Assembly: GCF_901709675.1 (NCBI RefSeq) | Contig: NC_051088.1 | Span: 25,021,193 to 25,085,192 of the forward strand | Direction: 5' to 3' | DNA: 64,000 bases | DNA from: Syngnathus acus | Lineage: Eukaryota; Chordata; Actinopteri; Syngnathiformes; Syngnathidae | In this document: positions 23,979 through 35,530 of the stretch, in pieces | How positions within the stretch are numbered: position 1 is the first letter of the stretch | Layout of the letters: each line of letters opens with the position of its first letter | Made by a program: the position numbers and the translations under genes | The notes under the pieces: model-generated | The model's database searches: none | What the model saw: the letters and a program-made list of their open reading frames with translations, nothing else | What the model was told of the DNA's origin: nothing

Positions 23979-24974
23979 TTAATGGCATTGTTTTTTGTTC
24001 ACGGGTCTGATGCAAACAAACGGGTTTGCATCCGTGCACTCGTCATCATCCCACAGAGAGTCTGCAAGAAAACACAAACGACGGTCAAGTATGGCACTTT
24101 CAAGAGATATTTGATCAAGCGTCCAGATTCACCGCTTGCAATATGCCACTTTCAAGCAAAAAAAAAGAAAAACGATATTTGATCAACCACCCAGATTCAC
24201 CGCTTGCAATATTCTTAAGCATACAAACCATCGGCCTCAATCTCGACACAGTTTTCAACTCCATTGTTGTCGGGCTGGCCAACACCAAAATTTCTGAAAT
24301 TAACCGTTTCGCCATCGGTCCAAACGAAGTCGTTCTCCTATAAGGCAAAATCACATTTGAGTAACACATCACACTCAGACAGTCGCTGATAAGCTAGCGT
24401 GACGCGATTCAATGAGAAGATAGCTCACCAGAATGGCATCATGGAGTCCAATCCAGGTGTCTACGACAGCACCAGCCCCCTCTCGAATCAGCTCAACAAC
24501 AAGGGCATGTTCCTTGAGGCTGTTGATGGAGACCAGATTCCCGCCGAGAACGTTGCAGACGCTCTAATGGGGGGGGGAGTCGTTTCAGCACTTGCGCTTC
24601 GTTTTCATTTGATTTTCTAACGACTCCATCATTTCCTATGTGAAAGTCTTACGTACCTCTGCATCAGGGAAGGTCCTGGGATCGTGTTGAAAGATGTAAC
24701 AGTACTTGTCCAACTGAGTCCAGCCTTTGGGACAGTTACCGTCTACAACACAATTGTTTGACATTAAACCATTCAGTCGAAATGTTCAACGTGTGTCGGA
24801 TTTAATCACGGCTACCAACCGTCTTTTTCCTGTTCATGCCTCTGTGAAGACGACAAAGAAGAAGAGCACGGTGTTCAATTTAGAAAGTCAAAGCTCAAAA
24901 CTATTAAATCATACCGTAGCTCGGGTCAGCGCAACGATCCCGCAAAGAACGAACAACAGGTTCAAACGAGCCAT
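23979..24974 (-). CDS. Secreted C-type lectin, copy 3 (QPD type)
   Basis: Exons on minus: 24974-24915, 24841-24820, 24742-24657, 24563-24429, 24337-24229, 24061-23979; 164 residues. Signal peptide about 1-20 (MARLNLLFVLCGIVALTRAT). The domain starts CPKGWTQLDKYCYIF, followed by NVLGGNLVSI, WIGLHDA, FVWTDG, QPD at 122-124 and a WDDDEC calcium-site variant at 141-146. It ends KKQCH. The second exon is tiny (22 nt, encoding RHEQEKD). It is the closest relative of copy 2 by shared exon wording. Poly(A) signal on minus is at 23826-23821. A short direct repeat (24106-24144 and 24174-24212) lies in the last intron. Confidence 0.92.
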
Positions 24975-25077
24975 CTGTGAGATAATAGAATGAATCGTTA
25001 TAACAATTTGGCTCGCAGCTTACCATACGAAAGGATTCCCCCCCCCCAGAAAAACACGCAGGTGTAAAATTACGTAC

Positions 25078-25170
25078 CTTTGGAGATGAGTGGATGCTGA
25101 GAATGACGACCAGCGAACCTTTTATAGGTTGGGTTTAAAGTCTGGAATGTTGTAGGCTATGTCATATGAC
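25078..25170 (-). promoter_or_regulatory. Promoter and UTR exon of lectin gene 3
   Basis: On minus: GTCATATGAC (25170-25161), TATAAA (25126-25121) and a UTR exon ending CCAAAG/gtacgt at 25078. The central dinucleotide of the palindrome is AT here, instead of CG or CA. Confidence 0.75.
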
Positions 25171-25630
25171 ATGTTCAACGAGTTTAGTATGTCAGTCTAT
25201 GCAGATACACCCTCGACGGGAGAAATCAAGATTGCAAAATTTTGTTCCAACTCGTGGGAACCGAGAACCCATCAGACTTAATTGCCAAACTCAAGCCGTA
25301 TATAAATCCTTTTAAAACAACCAAACTCAGTTGGAAGCCACATATAAATAAATCATTTTAAAACAAAACATGTCAAAAGTCGTTTCTATGCTTTATAAAA
25401 CTAAGGATGTGCTGAACAACAAGTCATTGTATATTATTTATAGCTCGCTATTATTTCCATGTGATGTATAGTATTGTGTTTTTGGAACAAGCACATAAAA
25501 CACATTATTATTATTATTGTTCTATTGTTCTTTTTTTTAAATATACAAATAAATAGTATTTCTTTTAGAATGATCATTTTAAAAATATTTAAATAAATAG
25601 TATTTCTTTAACAATTCTTATTATATTAAT
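25171..25630. other. AT-rich spacer
   Basis: No gene seen. It contains two short direct repeats of an AAATAAATAGTATTTCTTT block near 25540-25610. Confidence 0.5.
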
Positions 25631-26168
25631 ACTGGGTTGGATTGACACACTTAGAATGTTGCATCCCATGTCACATGACATTGACCGAGTCCAGTAACAT
25701 TCAGTAGCATATTTATGCCTTTTCCAAATTCGCACAGTTAATGATTAAAAAACACTCTTCTACCATTGGGTAAGTTGCTTCGGAATTAAAGCGAGTCATT
25801 GGCTAGGATATGCGTTGATGTAATTAAGCAGTAATGCTTGGTTGCAAAGAAAAGATAAGCAGGTCTATCAAACCACGATTGATTGGTTATATCACTCACC
25901 TTTCGTCACCTTACATGAACTGAACCCACAAATCGGAAAAAACCCTCATCCACTAAAAAACATAAATCAACCACTCTCCAAAGTCTTCAACCTAATCTTG
26001 CCTGTGCCTGATTTAAACCTACCGTTCATATTTCTTGGAATTTCTGAGGGTCTTTGTTGTGGCCCATGTCCTTTGTGATCTCAAATTTGAGGACATGACA
26101 GTAGTGGTTGTATTTGTTTTATGCTCACGGCTTTAAAAAGTGCTTTTATTGTTTGAATCATCTGCTCG
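25631..26168. repeat. Segmental duplication, copy A, with orphan lectin promoter
   Basis: Same orientation and order as 27549-28048: AGAATGTTGCATCCCATGTC, then GTCACATGAC (25670-25679), CACTCTTCTRCCATTGG, GGTTGCAAAGAAAAG, AAAAACATA, GATCTCAARTTTGAGGACAT and TATGCTCACGGCTTT. Copy A carries the lectin upstream palindrome, but no lectin exons remain on its downstream (left) side. Confidence 0.8.
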
Positions 26169-26989
26169 TTTCTTATATTGCAATGATTCTTGTTCAAATG
26201 CAATGTGGATTTTTCTTTTTTTTTTTTAATCCCACCTCGTGGTGAACTAATCGAATGGAATGACTTACCATTCTAGAATTTGGAGACAGGCACACCGGGG
26301 ACGGCTCTCATTTTTATTCCTCTTATGGGGCTCGCTAGAGTCATAAATATGTGGATTTAGAAAATCATTTATGTTTGAATATTAGCGCCGTTTTACAGGG
26401 GATTTCCGCCTCTCATATGACATTATGAGCCACACCCAAATGAAGCAACCCTTGTTGTCGCTGTCGTGCAAAAAAAAGGTTGGCGGCCATGATGGCGCTT
26501 GCTGCTGCTTCTTCTTTGATATCTTTGTCTTGTTCTTCAGTGGCGTCGTCGTCGTCTTCTCTCTTCTATTGCAATCCAGTGTGGCAGAAGTAAGAAGCAC
26601 ATTTTTAATCTCTCACTGATTGCCAACAAGTGAGTGAAGAGACACAAAGAACAATATTACAACAAAAACAGAAACTGAATGCCACACCGAATTATAGTTA
26701 AAGTAAGCTGTACCAAGAAAAAGTCACATTTTAGTAAGCGTGGAGTACACGATAGAAATGAATACTTGTGGGTTGAAATAAGGATGTCTGAGTCAATTGA
26801 CAAGTTTGAATTTTTGCTGTAAATATTTGACACGTGTTAACCTCTGGGTGGCGCTAGAGGACACCTACCCATCCTTTCTTAAATCTGTGATGATGAAAAT
26901 CGAATTCTACACTTTCTTCCTTTCATTGGCTGACAAGATGGATTCCTTTTCTGTGTCAATAAGGACTTTTGTAGCGTCATTGTTTTTTT
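26169..26989. other. Spacer without recognisable gene
   Basis: Low-complexity and AT-rich sequence. Small open frames have no recognisable domain. Confidence 0.5.
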
Positions 26990-27596
26990 TTACCGGAATA
27001 GAATCAAAGAGTCCAAAGACAGGGAGCCATCCTCTTGGTGAATCACTTCATCAACAGGTGCTTGTTCCTTGAGGCTACTGGTGGAGACCAGATTACCGCC
27101 AAGAATGTTGCTGAAGGGAAATAATCAAGAGAAGCAAATGAGCAGCTCTTCAACGCTTGCACTCGGTTTATTAGCTCACAAATGTTGACGCTAACAGACA
27201 TTCGGTCTTCCATACATCTGCCGTCATTTGGGAAGACGTCATGTCCAACTGAGTCCTTGAAGAGGGCGAGCACAATGTTCAATTCGGAGACTAAACGATG
27301 GACAGACACATTTATGAAGAGTTGCCTCGTCATATGTCGACTTACAGCTCGGCTCAGTGCAATAGATGAGCCATCTGGGAAATTCCTTTTGTGTCGTGGA
27401 AAATCCGGTTTAAAACTGGCAATGTTTCAGAATTGAAAAAATGTTGGGGTCAGAGGAAAGAAAAAAGCAGACGGAACATTTGGACTCGTCTCACCTTTGC
27501 GGTCTCCGCGCCTTCGGGAGATGAAAGTCACCGCGGCTTTTATACTTACTGTGCTTTGGCTCGACACTTGGAATGTTGCATCCCATGTCACATGAC
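26990..27596 (-). pseudogene. C-type lectin pseudogene
   Basis: Remnants in the correct minus-strand order. Promoter palindrome GTCACATGAC (27596-27587). TATA (27544-27539). A UTR exon ending CGCAAAG/gtgaga at 27495. A 29-nt signal exon (27374-27346) that begins ATGGCT, meets TGA at codon 7, and ends at a good donor. A lectin-domain exon starting at about 27109 with NILGGNLVS, degrading after LKEQAP. The linker, QPD and WND exons were not found. The signal exon is about half the length of intact copies (54-63 nt), so an internal deletion broke the frame. Confidence 0.85.
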
Positions 27597-28048
27597 ATTG
27601 ACCGACCGACTCCAGGAACATTCTCTTCCAAATTCACACAATTCATGATTAAAAACACTCTTCTGCCATTGGAGAAGTTGGTCCCGAATTAAAGTCATTC
27701 GAGTCATTCGAGTCATTGGCTATGAATACGTTGATTTAATGATGTAGTCGGGCCTGTCTGTATGGTTGCAAAGAAAAGGGAAGCAGGTCTATCAAGCCAC
27801 GAAAAAAACCGAATCCACTAAAAAACATACCAAAACTTTGTTTGATGAACCACTGTCCAAATTCTTGAACCGAATCTTGCCTGTCCCCGATTTAAAGCTA
27901 CCGTACATATTTATTTGGTTTATATTTTAGGGTCTTTGTTGTGGCCCATGTCCTTTGTGATCTCAAGTTTGAGGACATGACAGTAGTGGTTGTATTTGTT
28001 TTATGCTCACGGCTTTAAAAAGTGCTCTTATTGCTTCAATCGTCTTAC
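27549..28048. repeat. Segmental duplication, copy B
   Basis: Partner of 25631-26168 (see that entry). It overlaps the promoter of the lectin pseudogene, showing that the duplicated unit included the lectin upstream region. Confidence 0.8.
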
Positions 28049-28338
28049 AATGATTCGTGTTGAATCTGTGATGTTATGTTGAACTGACAGACTTTAAGAT
28101 ATAGAATAGAATGGATTAGCTAGCAAATGCTAAAAGTCATGAAAGGCTGACCTACGTTGTGGTGAAAATTAGTCAGTGTTAAATCCACTGTAGTCCTTCT
28201 TTTTACATGAATAGAAAGCACATTTGATCTGAAAAAGCTTTGGCAGAGGTGTCAAATCCATTTCCAGAAAATAAAAACCCTGCCACAGTTAGTTTGGCTT
28301 TAGCTACAGGTGCCTCTCTTCAACCAGCAGGTAAACAA

Positions 28339-28411
28339 GTTGGTTCGTTCGTTCGTGCGTTCGTTCGTTCATTCATTCATTCATTCATTCATTCATTCAT
28401 TCATTCATTTG
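28339..28411. repeat. (TTCG)n/(TTCA)n microsatellite
   Basis: A TTCG tetranucleotide run passing into TTCA/CATT units. Confidence 0.9.
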
Positions 28412-29078
28412 TGCACTCAGTTAGTTAAAAACAAAGGTGTTGCTTGCTTTTTCTTCTATTATATAAATGGCTACAAGTGGATAGACAAGTTTTTGTAACT
28501 TTTCGCACCTAATTGTTCCGCCCGTCACGAATACATTGCTGTCATAGATGGACTTGATTAACTTGTCAGTCAGTGGAAAATTAGCTTGGAGTCACTGTGC
28601 CATTGATTACTATGATTGATTACTATTATATATGCATTATGAACAGCCCAGCTTCTATAATGACTATTCAACAAATCAATTCATAAATGGTGTTCTATTG
28701 TTTAAGATGGGTGTCAAATACAAACAAAACACTTAACATGTTGGTGCATCAGTTGGCACGTGTATAAAAATACTAATGTATAAATAATAATGTTCTCATC
28801 TTAATTTACTCCCCACTGGACTTAACTCAGTGGGTCATCTTATTGTAGGGATAATTGCAGGAAGCCATGACTTATTCTGGTTTATTGTTAACCCGCCCCC
28901 TCCCCCAATCTAATGGCATTTAATTCACTCTCTTGTTCCCTGAAGGTGATGTGTCACTTGAACAGTAAGTGGACATTACCTGTCAAACAAAAACCAATTG
29001 TGCAGTTGGAGCTGCATTATAAATACCAAGTTGGAAGAAACAAAAAACACATTTCCTATGCAGAGACAGATTCCTTCA
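28412..29078. other. Spacer
   Basis: No gene or repeat recognised; AT-rich. Confidence 0.5.
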
Positions 29079-29256
29079 TTTATTAGTGATAAGTCTTAAG
29101 GTTTTTCTGGACTGACCACAACCAATCACAAGTCAACAATGCAGGTGAAGCCAAAAACAAAAAAAAGGGGAAGAGACCTGAAAATAAGACCCTGAAGTAT
29201 TTTGTTCTCATCCAGAAGGTGGGAAAGGCATCGTGTTAGAAGATATGATGGACTGG

Positions 29257-30066
29257 TTAGTGTTTCTTGACATGGACGTATTTGGCACAAATATATGGAC
29301 TGAGATCAGCGCAGTTGTCATCATGCCACTGCTCATCTGTAAAAAAAAGAAAATCACATTAAAGCTCCCAAAATGAATTTTGGTTTCAACATCTACAAAG
29401 AAAGGAAATGAAGTATTTACTTCCGCTATCGATGTCCACACAGTCCCCAGGTGAGACGGCGTCATTTGGCTGACCCGTCTCAAAGTCTTCAAAATCATCA
29501 GGGGAGCCATCAGTCCAAATGAAGTCACCCTCCTGCAAGACAAAAATCCAATTTAGATTTCACTTTATTTAGGCTAGTGACAAAAGTGAGTCCGGAGGAC
29601 CCTTTGGCATTCAATGTATCCAAATATTGCGACTCAACACCATCAACATGATTCAATCCAAACTTTTGTACAGCCTTACCAGGATTGTATCATGGTAGCC
29701 AATCCAAGTGTCTTCAAAAGTACCAGCAGCTTCCCGGATTATTTCAATGATCACTTGGTTTTCCAGCTCACTGTGGATGGAAGCCAGATTGCCACCAAGG
29801 ATGTTGCAGACGCTCTGATGAGGAAGAAAAAAAACCCCAAAAAGGTTCAATCAACACATCTGGCTTTGAACGACGTCGCAACTACTGGGTGAAAGTCGTC
29901 CGAACCTCGGCATCGGCAAAGGTTCTGTCATCGTGTTGGTAGATGAAACAGCGGTCATTCAACCGAGTCCAGCCTTTTGGGCAATACCCTGCAACACAAT
30001 TGGAGGCGACAACTCAACCCGAGGAAGGAAGGAAGGAAGGAAGGGCAAGGAAGGAATCCAAGCGTG

Positions 30067-30116
<50 letters not shown>

Positions 30117-30291
30117 ACTTACCTTTCTTTGTCTGACATGACTGCGAAGAAGAAGAAAATGGCAAATCACTGACGATGATCAACAGCAATTTTTTGCTTT
30201 CGAGTTACTGGATCAAGTTTGAACTCACGATGCTGCCGAACAGCCCACAGATCCCGCAAAGGAGGAGCAAGGAGCGAAGAGCAGATGCCAT
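29257..30291 (-). CDS. Secreted C-type lectin, copy 4 (QPN type)
   Basis: Exons on minus: 30291-30229, 30141-30123, 29988-29906, 29814-29680, 29532-29421, 29336-29257; 163 residues. Signal peptide 1-20 (MASALRSLLLLCGICGLFGS). The domain starts CPKGWTRLNDRCFIY, followed by NILGGNLASI, WIGYHDT, FIWTDG, then QPN at 121-123 in place of QPD, and WHDDNC at 141-146. QPN mixes features of the galactose (QPD) and mannose (EPN) loops, so specificity cannot be predicted. It ends VHVKKH. Poly(A) signal on minus is at 29084-29079, within an AATAAATGAAGGAATCTG block shared with copies 6 and 7, and with copy 5 apart from one base. Confidence 0.92.
30018..30115. repeat. (GGAA)n and (CT)n microsatellites in lectin 4 intron
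   Basis: A short GGAA run (about 30020-30055) and a CT run of about 23 units (30070-30115) lie between the linker and domain exons. Confidence 0.9.
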
Positions 30292-30399
30292 CTGCGCAAT
30301 GACAGACAGAAGACAAGCTTGGTCATTTGTGCCTTTGACAAAATGTGCATGCGTGGTGTTGAAAAGGAGTCCCAAATGGATTTAGTTGCGTGAAGTTAC

Positions 30400-30508
30400 C
30401 TTTGCTGTGCTGACGCTCGGTGCGGAAGGACAATAAGCAAGCTCTTTTTATACGGTGCGTTGACACAGCCCTGGAATGTGAACTACGGCAATTGTCTTGT
30501 CATGTGAC
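30400..30508 (-). promoter_or_regulatory. Promoter and UTR exon of lectin gene 4
   Basis: On minus: GTCACATGAC (30508-30499), TATAAAAA (30452-30445) and a UTR exon ending CAGCAAAG/gtaac at 30400. Confidence 0.78.
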
Positions 30509-32377
30509 ACATCTGACTCGTTTTTTGGGGGAGCCGCTCAGGTTGCTTGCGTATGTCGCTCTTTGGCCTTTGAACAAACCAAACTTGTATCGAAGGATTT
30601 TTGCGCATTCTTACATTGAACAAATGATCTTGAATAAACTCAGCTTTTTTTGCCAAGTTGTTGCATGAGATAAAATCATTCCTTTTTTTTTTTTTTTTTT
30701 TAAGCAGACCTTACATCTGCTTAAAGAAACTGTATCTGGATCCAGATGATTTTATTTTGTGCAACCACTTGACGAAATAGAATGGGGAAAATTCAACCAT
30801 TTTTTGGGTTTGTTTCGTGCAGCTGGACACGTATTCCTAAACAAACACCAAAGCAGTTCAATCAAGGCCAATTTATTTGCATACGCCTCCAAAAAGGTTG
30901 ACTCCGATTCATCACATCCCCTACTCCGAACATGCAAAGGATGATTTCTTTTCTTGATTAACTCGTGAATTAAATGAGAAAAAAAATCATTCAAACGGCC
31001 AGTTTGCTGGGAAAAGAAACAAAGTCAAAGTCTGCTTTATTGTCAATTTCTTCAAGTGAAACAGGGTGGTGCACTTGCCTAGAAGGAAATGTTCTCCTGA
31101 CTTAATAGCTTCTTTGAGCAATGCCAGCATTATTCATTAAGTACAAAACACGCCTTACACACCTGGCCACTTACGTTTGGATGGGCTCTGGCTTCCTTAA
31201 TTAAGTACACACCCATTCCAAGCTTGTTTGGCATGTTAAATGAAACCATGATTATTTCCACTCACGCCTGAATCCGTCCGCTTTGACGTCATGTCACGGA
31301 CATTTAAGGCACACCGTCAAGGACAATTAGAGACTTGAAGGCCATGCGCCATTTTCAAATATGTTCTGTCACTTGATGAGAACAAATGAATTGTCGTCGA
31401 TTAGCGATGTGCCCATTCATTTTTGCGTGTCTGATGAAAATACATATTTGGGGGGATCCCAATCAAGCAGTGCGGCAACTTTAGAAAATGATCAAAAAAA
31501 GAAATTAGCTTCATGTTTATCAATGCGTAAGATTGAACAGAAAGTTCACACAGTTTGTTTGTTTTTTTGCTCATAACATTCCTTTGAGTCAATTGCAGAG
31601 CTTGTTCATTGACACTCCCAGGAAGTCGTTTACCGAAATGAGCTCGACTCAGTAGCAGATCAACTTTCTCAACAACTCTGCATCATCGTGACAGTTGACA
31701 TGTTGCAATCATGATAAGTGACACTTTTGACATGTTGGAATTTTAATATCGGACATGGATAAGATCAGTTGCGATTAGCGACAAAGCCGCAAGCCATTAC
31801 AAAGAGGCATCGACTTCTCTTTCAGGATCAATCCAAATTTGGCGGCACGTTTAGCTTCCATCTATGACAAAGCTTCACAATTTAGCGTCGCCCGCCGATT
31901 TCGTCTCGTCCATTTGCTTCTGATCGGGGCTCATTTGGGTGACTTGAATGCCTTCGACCTTTTCAGAAGTCAGAGAGAAATGCTCAAGGCGCCAACATGC
32001 CTGACACTCCCACGTAAAGGAAATATTCTCTTTGCTTCTCTGTTAATTAGCCAGACGTCATAAGACAAAAACACACCTAATAATTCAGTTGGGTGGCGCT
32101 TGATAATTATGGCTGGCGCACCCAGCAGCATGCATCAGCTGATAGGCTGGTATGCTGCTTATTCATTTTCTTGAAGCTGACAATAGCTGGAACCACCCAC
32201 ATTGCTGAGTCCTTAAAAAAAAAGAAAAACAAGCAGTAACAGAGTTCACTATCAATTATTAACAGCCACATATCGTTGACATGATTAAAATGTCAAAGGG
32301 ACTGGGATGAATGTTGGCTCACTTCACAATGTTGTGTGAAATTGAGAGTCTGGGGTGGAAAAGGTGAAGCAGAAAGA
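30509..32377. other. Spacer
   Basis: No gene recognised. It holds a poly(T) tract near 30683 and an AAAGTCTGCTTTATTGTCAATT segment (31026), a tail motif common in fish LINEs. Confidence 0.5.
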
Positions 32378-32385
32378 GTTGTTCT

Positions 32386-32664
32386 CAGAGGCGTAGCCAG
32401 GAATTTTTCCAGTAGGGGCGCACGCCCACAGGAAAAAAAATCGAACATCACCCACGCCGTTCGCTGATCGCTAAAACAACATCCGGGTCCGGGAGGCAAA
32501 CGGTGAATGGATAACATCGCGCACATAGAATAGCGCAAGCACATTCGCGCAAGACCGAAAGAAAAAAACCGCATGAAAATGAAGAATCGAAAAAGCTCGA
32601 TTTTTTTCAACCGGGGCGCAGGGAGTCCTAACCGGGGCGCCGCCCCGGCTTGGCTACGCCTCTG
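32386..32664. mobile_element. hAT-type MITE with perfect 8-bp target duplication
   Basis: Ends are CAGAGGCGTAGCCAGG and CTTGGCTACGCCTCTG, an inverted pair. GTTGTTCT flanks both sides (32378-32385 and 32665-32672). At 279 bp it has no coding capacity. Confidence 0.92.
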
Positions 32665-32860
32665 GTTGTTCTGTTTTCTATTCATTCACTTATTTGAGAG
32701 AATATTGTTTGTTTATGATGCTGCAATGGTTAGGAGTTCAGCCCCAATATGGAGCAACCGCTTAGCATCCGCCAGTTGGGGAATGGGTCCCGGAGGGGAT
32801 ATGAGCCGGGATCAAAAGGAAAGGAAAGCTCCAGAGCGGACTTAATAGACGGATTCCTTA

Positions 32861-32888
32861 TATGTGTGTGTGTGTGTGTGTGTGTGTT
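32861..32888. repeat. (TG)n microsatellite
   Basis: An uninterrupted run of about 13 dinucleotide units. Confidence 0.9.
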
Positions 32889-33489
32889 CCGCCACTGTAA
32901 CTGGCGCGTATTTAGAGAGAGATTTAATTTTGCAAATTCTTTCTTTAGGAATGAATTGTAATTGCAATCAGAAGGAAGTATGATGTCAATCAATCATCAG
33001 TGATAAAGTGTGATTATTATAAAGGTCAAACGCAATCAAGTGCCGAAATGTCAAACTCATTCATGTCGGAGCCCACGGTTTAGTTGGAGGGGTGTTACAT
33101 TTCCAAAAAGGTGTAGTCTGTATTATTGCATAATTGCCACTTGATTTGATTGTTGTTAATGTTCGGGACAGACTTTACGCCAAAATAAAAAACAGAACTG
33201 AGAAGCGAGTACACATGATTTGCCTTATGGGTTTGAAAGAAATGGTGTAGTCAAGAGAAGCATACTGTAAATAAAGACAAAAGAATATGCAGCATATGCA
33301 GATGAAGCTAGCTAGCTAGCAAGGGCAACATGAGCGCTATATACAAATCTGTGGAAACTAACTGGAAAATCAGATTTGATAACCAGTTTATGTTCAGATA
33401 GTACATCATTGCTCTTGAGATGTGTGTAGTGAAAATATGAGTTTATTATATGTACATCCAAACAATTTTAAACATTTGTTAGACTAGAC

Positions 33490-33902
33490 CAGGGGTGCTC
33501 AATACGTCGATCGCGATCGACCGGTCGATCGCCAAGCCACTATTGGTCGATCGCGTGATATAATTTATTTATTTATTTTTCCCGCACTTGACGCGTGTAC
33601 AAACAACGGCGCTAACAACACAACACAAACACGCTAGCTCGCGAGTTCCCTCCAATTGTCAGAACCCTGTTTTTTCTCTTAAACTTAAGAAAGGGTATAA
33701 AAATGAGTGGGGCAGCTGGCCATAGTAAGAAGTATCACTTTCATAGGGAATGGGAGTAGGACTTTTTTTTCACGATGACATATATATATATATATTATTA
33801 TATTATTATTATATAAAATTATTATTTTTTTTAGTGGGTAGATCTTTGTGACTTGGTCATTTCAAAAGTAGCTCGCGAGCTCAAAACGTTTGCCCACCCC
33901 TG
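33490..33902. mobile_element. hAT-type element with perfect 8-bp target duplication
   Basis: It starts CAGGGGTGCTCAATACGTCG and ends TTTGCCCACCCCTG. GACTAGAC flanks both sides (33482-33489 and 33903-33910). The interior has repeated GATCGCGATCG-type palindromes near the left end and an AT-rich centre. Non-autonomous. Confidence 0.9.
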
Positions 33903-33910
33903 GACTAGAC

Positions 33911-35322
33911 TATTGACGTACCAGCTAAAATTACATAAACAGAGTGTGTTCCTCCATTTTGTCCCTGACATCTAGAGAAAGCATATTACCTAATGAGTTT
34001 GTAGTTATGTAAGTGAAGTCAGATTTGCATTCATTTTTTGAGATGTATTATTTACTTGATTTAATTGGGATCTTATTGGTGAAGGCACGATGTGTTCACC
34101 TACGCAAAACATCGGCTGTCACTTTTGGGTGTCAGCCTCTTGAGCAGCGGTCTCCAAACTACGGCCCACGGGCCAACTGCGGCCCGCGGTCCAGTTTTTA
34201 TTGGCCCGCAGCAAATTCTGAAAACATAATTGAATATGGCCCGCACAAGAAGCTTGAGCTCAACTCTGTTGCACTTCTCAGTTTCCACACCAGATGGAGC
34301 CCGCCACACAAAGCGTTTGACGTCCCGTTAGCAACCCCCCCCCCCGGAAGAGAAGCGAACACGCAGCGTTTGACGTCCCATTAGCTGTCTTGTGCCATTT
34401 TCTCCAGCTGTTTCCACGACAGTCCCATCTTCTTGACGTCCAGCTCTGTGCTCCTTCTCCAGTTGTTTTTGGGTCTCCCTCTGCTTCATTTGCCTTGTGG
34501 GTTCCATGTTAACGCCTGTTTGGTCATAGCCATGTTGTTTTTTCTCAGGGTATGTCCTATCCAGCTCCACGTCCTCCTCAAAACCTGTATCTCTATTGTT
34601 TCTTGTTTGGTGCGGGGGCCACTATATCGTATTTTAAAAAATGAAAATAAAAATTCCCGATTGTTGTCCCACATCTCAAGTTTGAAGTTAATCCGATGAA
34701 TCTTGGGTGTAAAAGGATGGCCTCTGCAAATGTGCAAAAATAGGCCAAAATTGGACATTCCAAAATTCGTAGCTCGCTTCCAGAGTTCATTTCAGCCTAT
34801 GGCTGCAATGGACTTTTCAGTACGCAAGCCAAGCCAATTGTCGTTTCGCTCAAACCGGGATTGTTTTTCTTTTCCTGCTCTAGGTGGCGCCCCTGAGCCA
34901 TTTTGTTTTCATCAACTTATCCAAATTGTTACCAAGTCCGATGAAAATTTGGCGAGTGTTCAGGGTGTAAAAAATGCAAAGCGTGTGTCGAAAAAGAAAC
35001 GATTCCTTCAAAACAATTGGCACTTTGCAGCGGCCTCTTGACCATTTGAACTTGAACATAACTTTACCCATAAGAGCTGACTTTCTATAGATGTGCTACA
35101 CATATTGCATAGCAATAGAAAAATAGCGTCAAAGGAGTCTTTGGTGCTGACCAGTATATCAAGAGATGGGTTGAGCTAGCTAGCCGTTCCATTTCTACAT
35201 TGCCATCGTTTGATTTTCTATCTTTGGAGTACATGAGTGCACGCAAATGGCTCTGACCTTCTGTGTGCCGCAAAACAACAGAAACAAAAATACACACATT
35301 GATGCCGAGACAGATTCCTTCG
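33911..35322. other. Spacer with an old hAT fragment
   Basis: 34144-34330 has CAGCGGTCTCCAAACTACGG and repeated GGCCCGC motifs typical of an old hAT family, but no matching right end. No gene was recognised in the rest. Confidence 0.5.
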
Positions 35323-35530
35323 TTTATTAAAGAGAGAGGGAGAGCGAAGCTTTCAAAAGTTGGTTTGTTTGATGGCAATCAACCATGCATGTAAAGTGGG
35401 AAAGGAGCAGATATAATGCAGTAGATCCAGAAACAGAAAGCCACCGCTGATGTCCTGGAGTGTCTCAGAAGAGACATCGAGAGCATAGAAAGGATGCTGT
35501 TGGAGAAGACATGATGTCGACTGTTGGGAC

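Noticed and set aside
31839-32063. Frame with NLAARLASIYDKAS recalling the lectin GGNLASI block
   Set aside because: No flanking cysteines, splice sites or neighbouring exon remnants; the similarity is too short.
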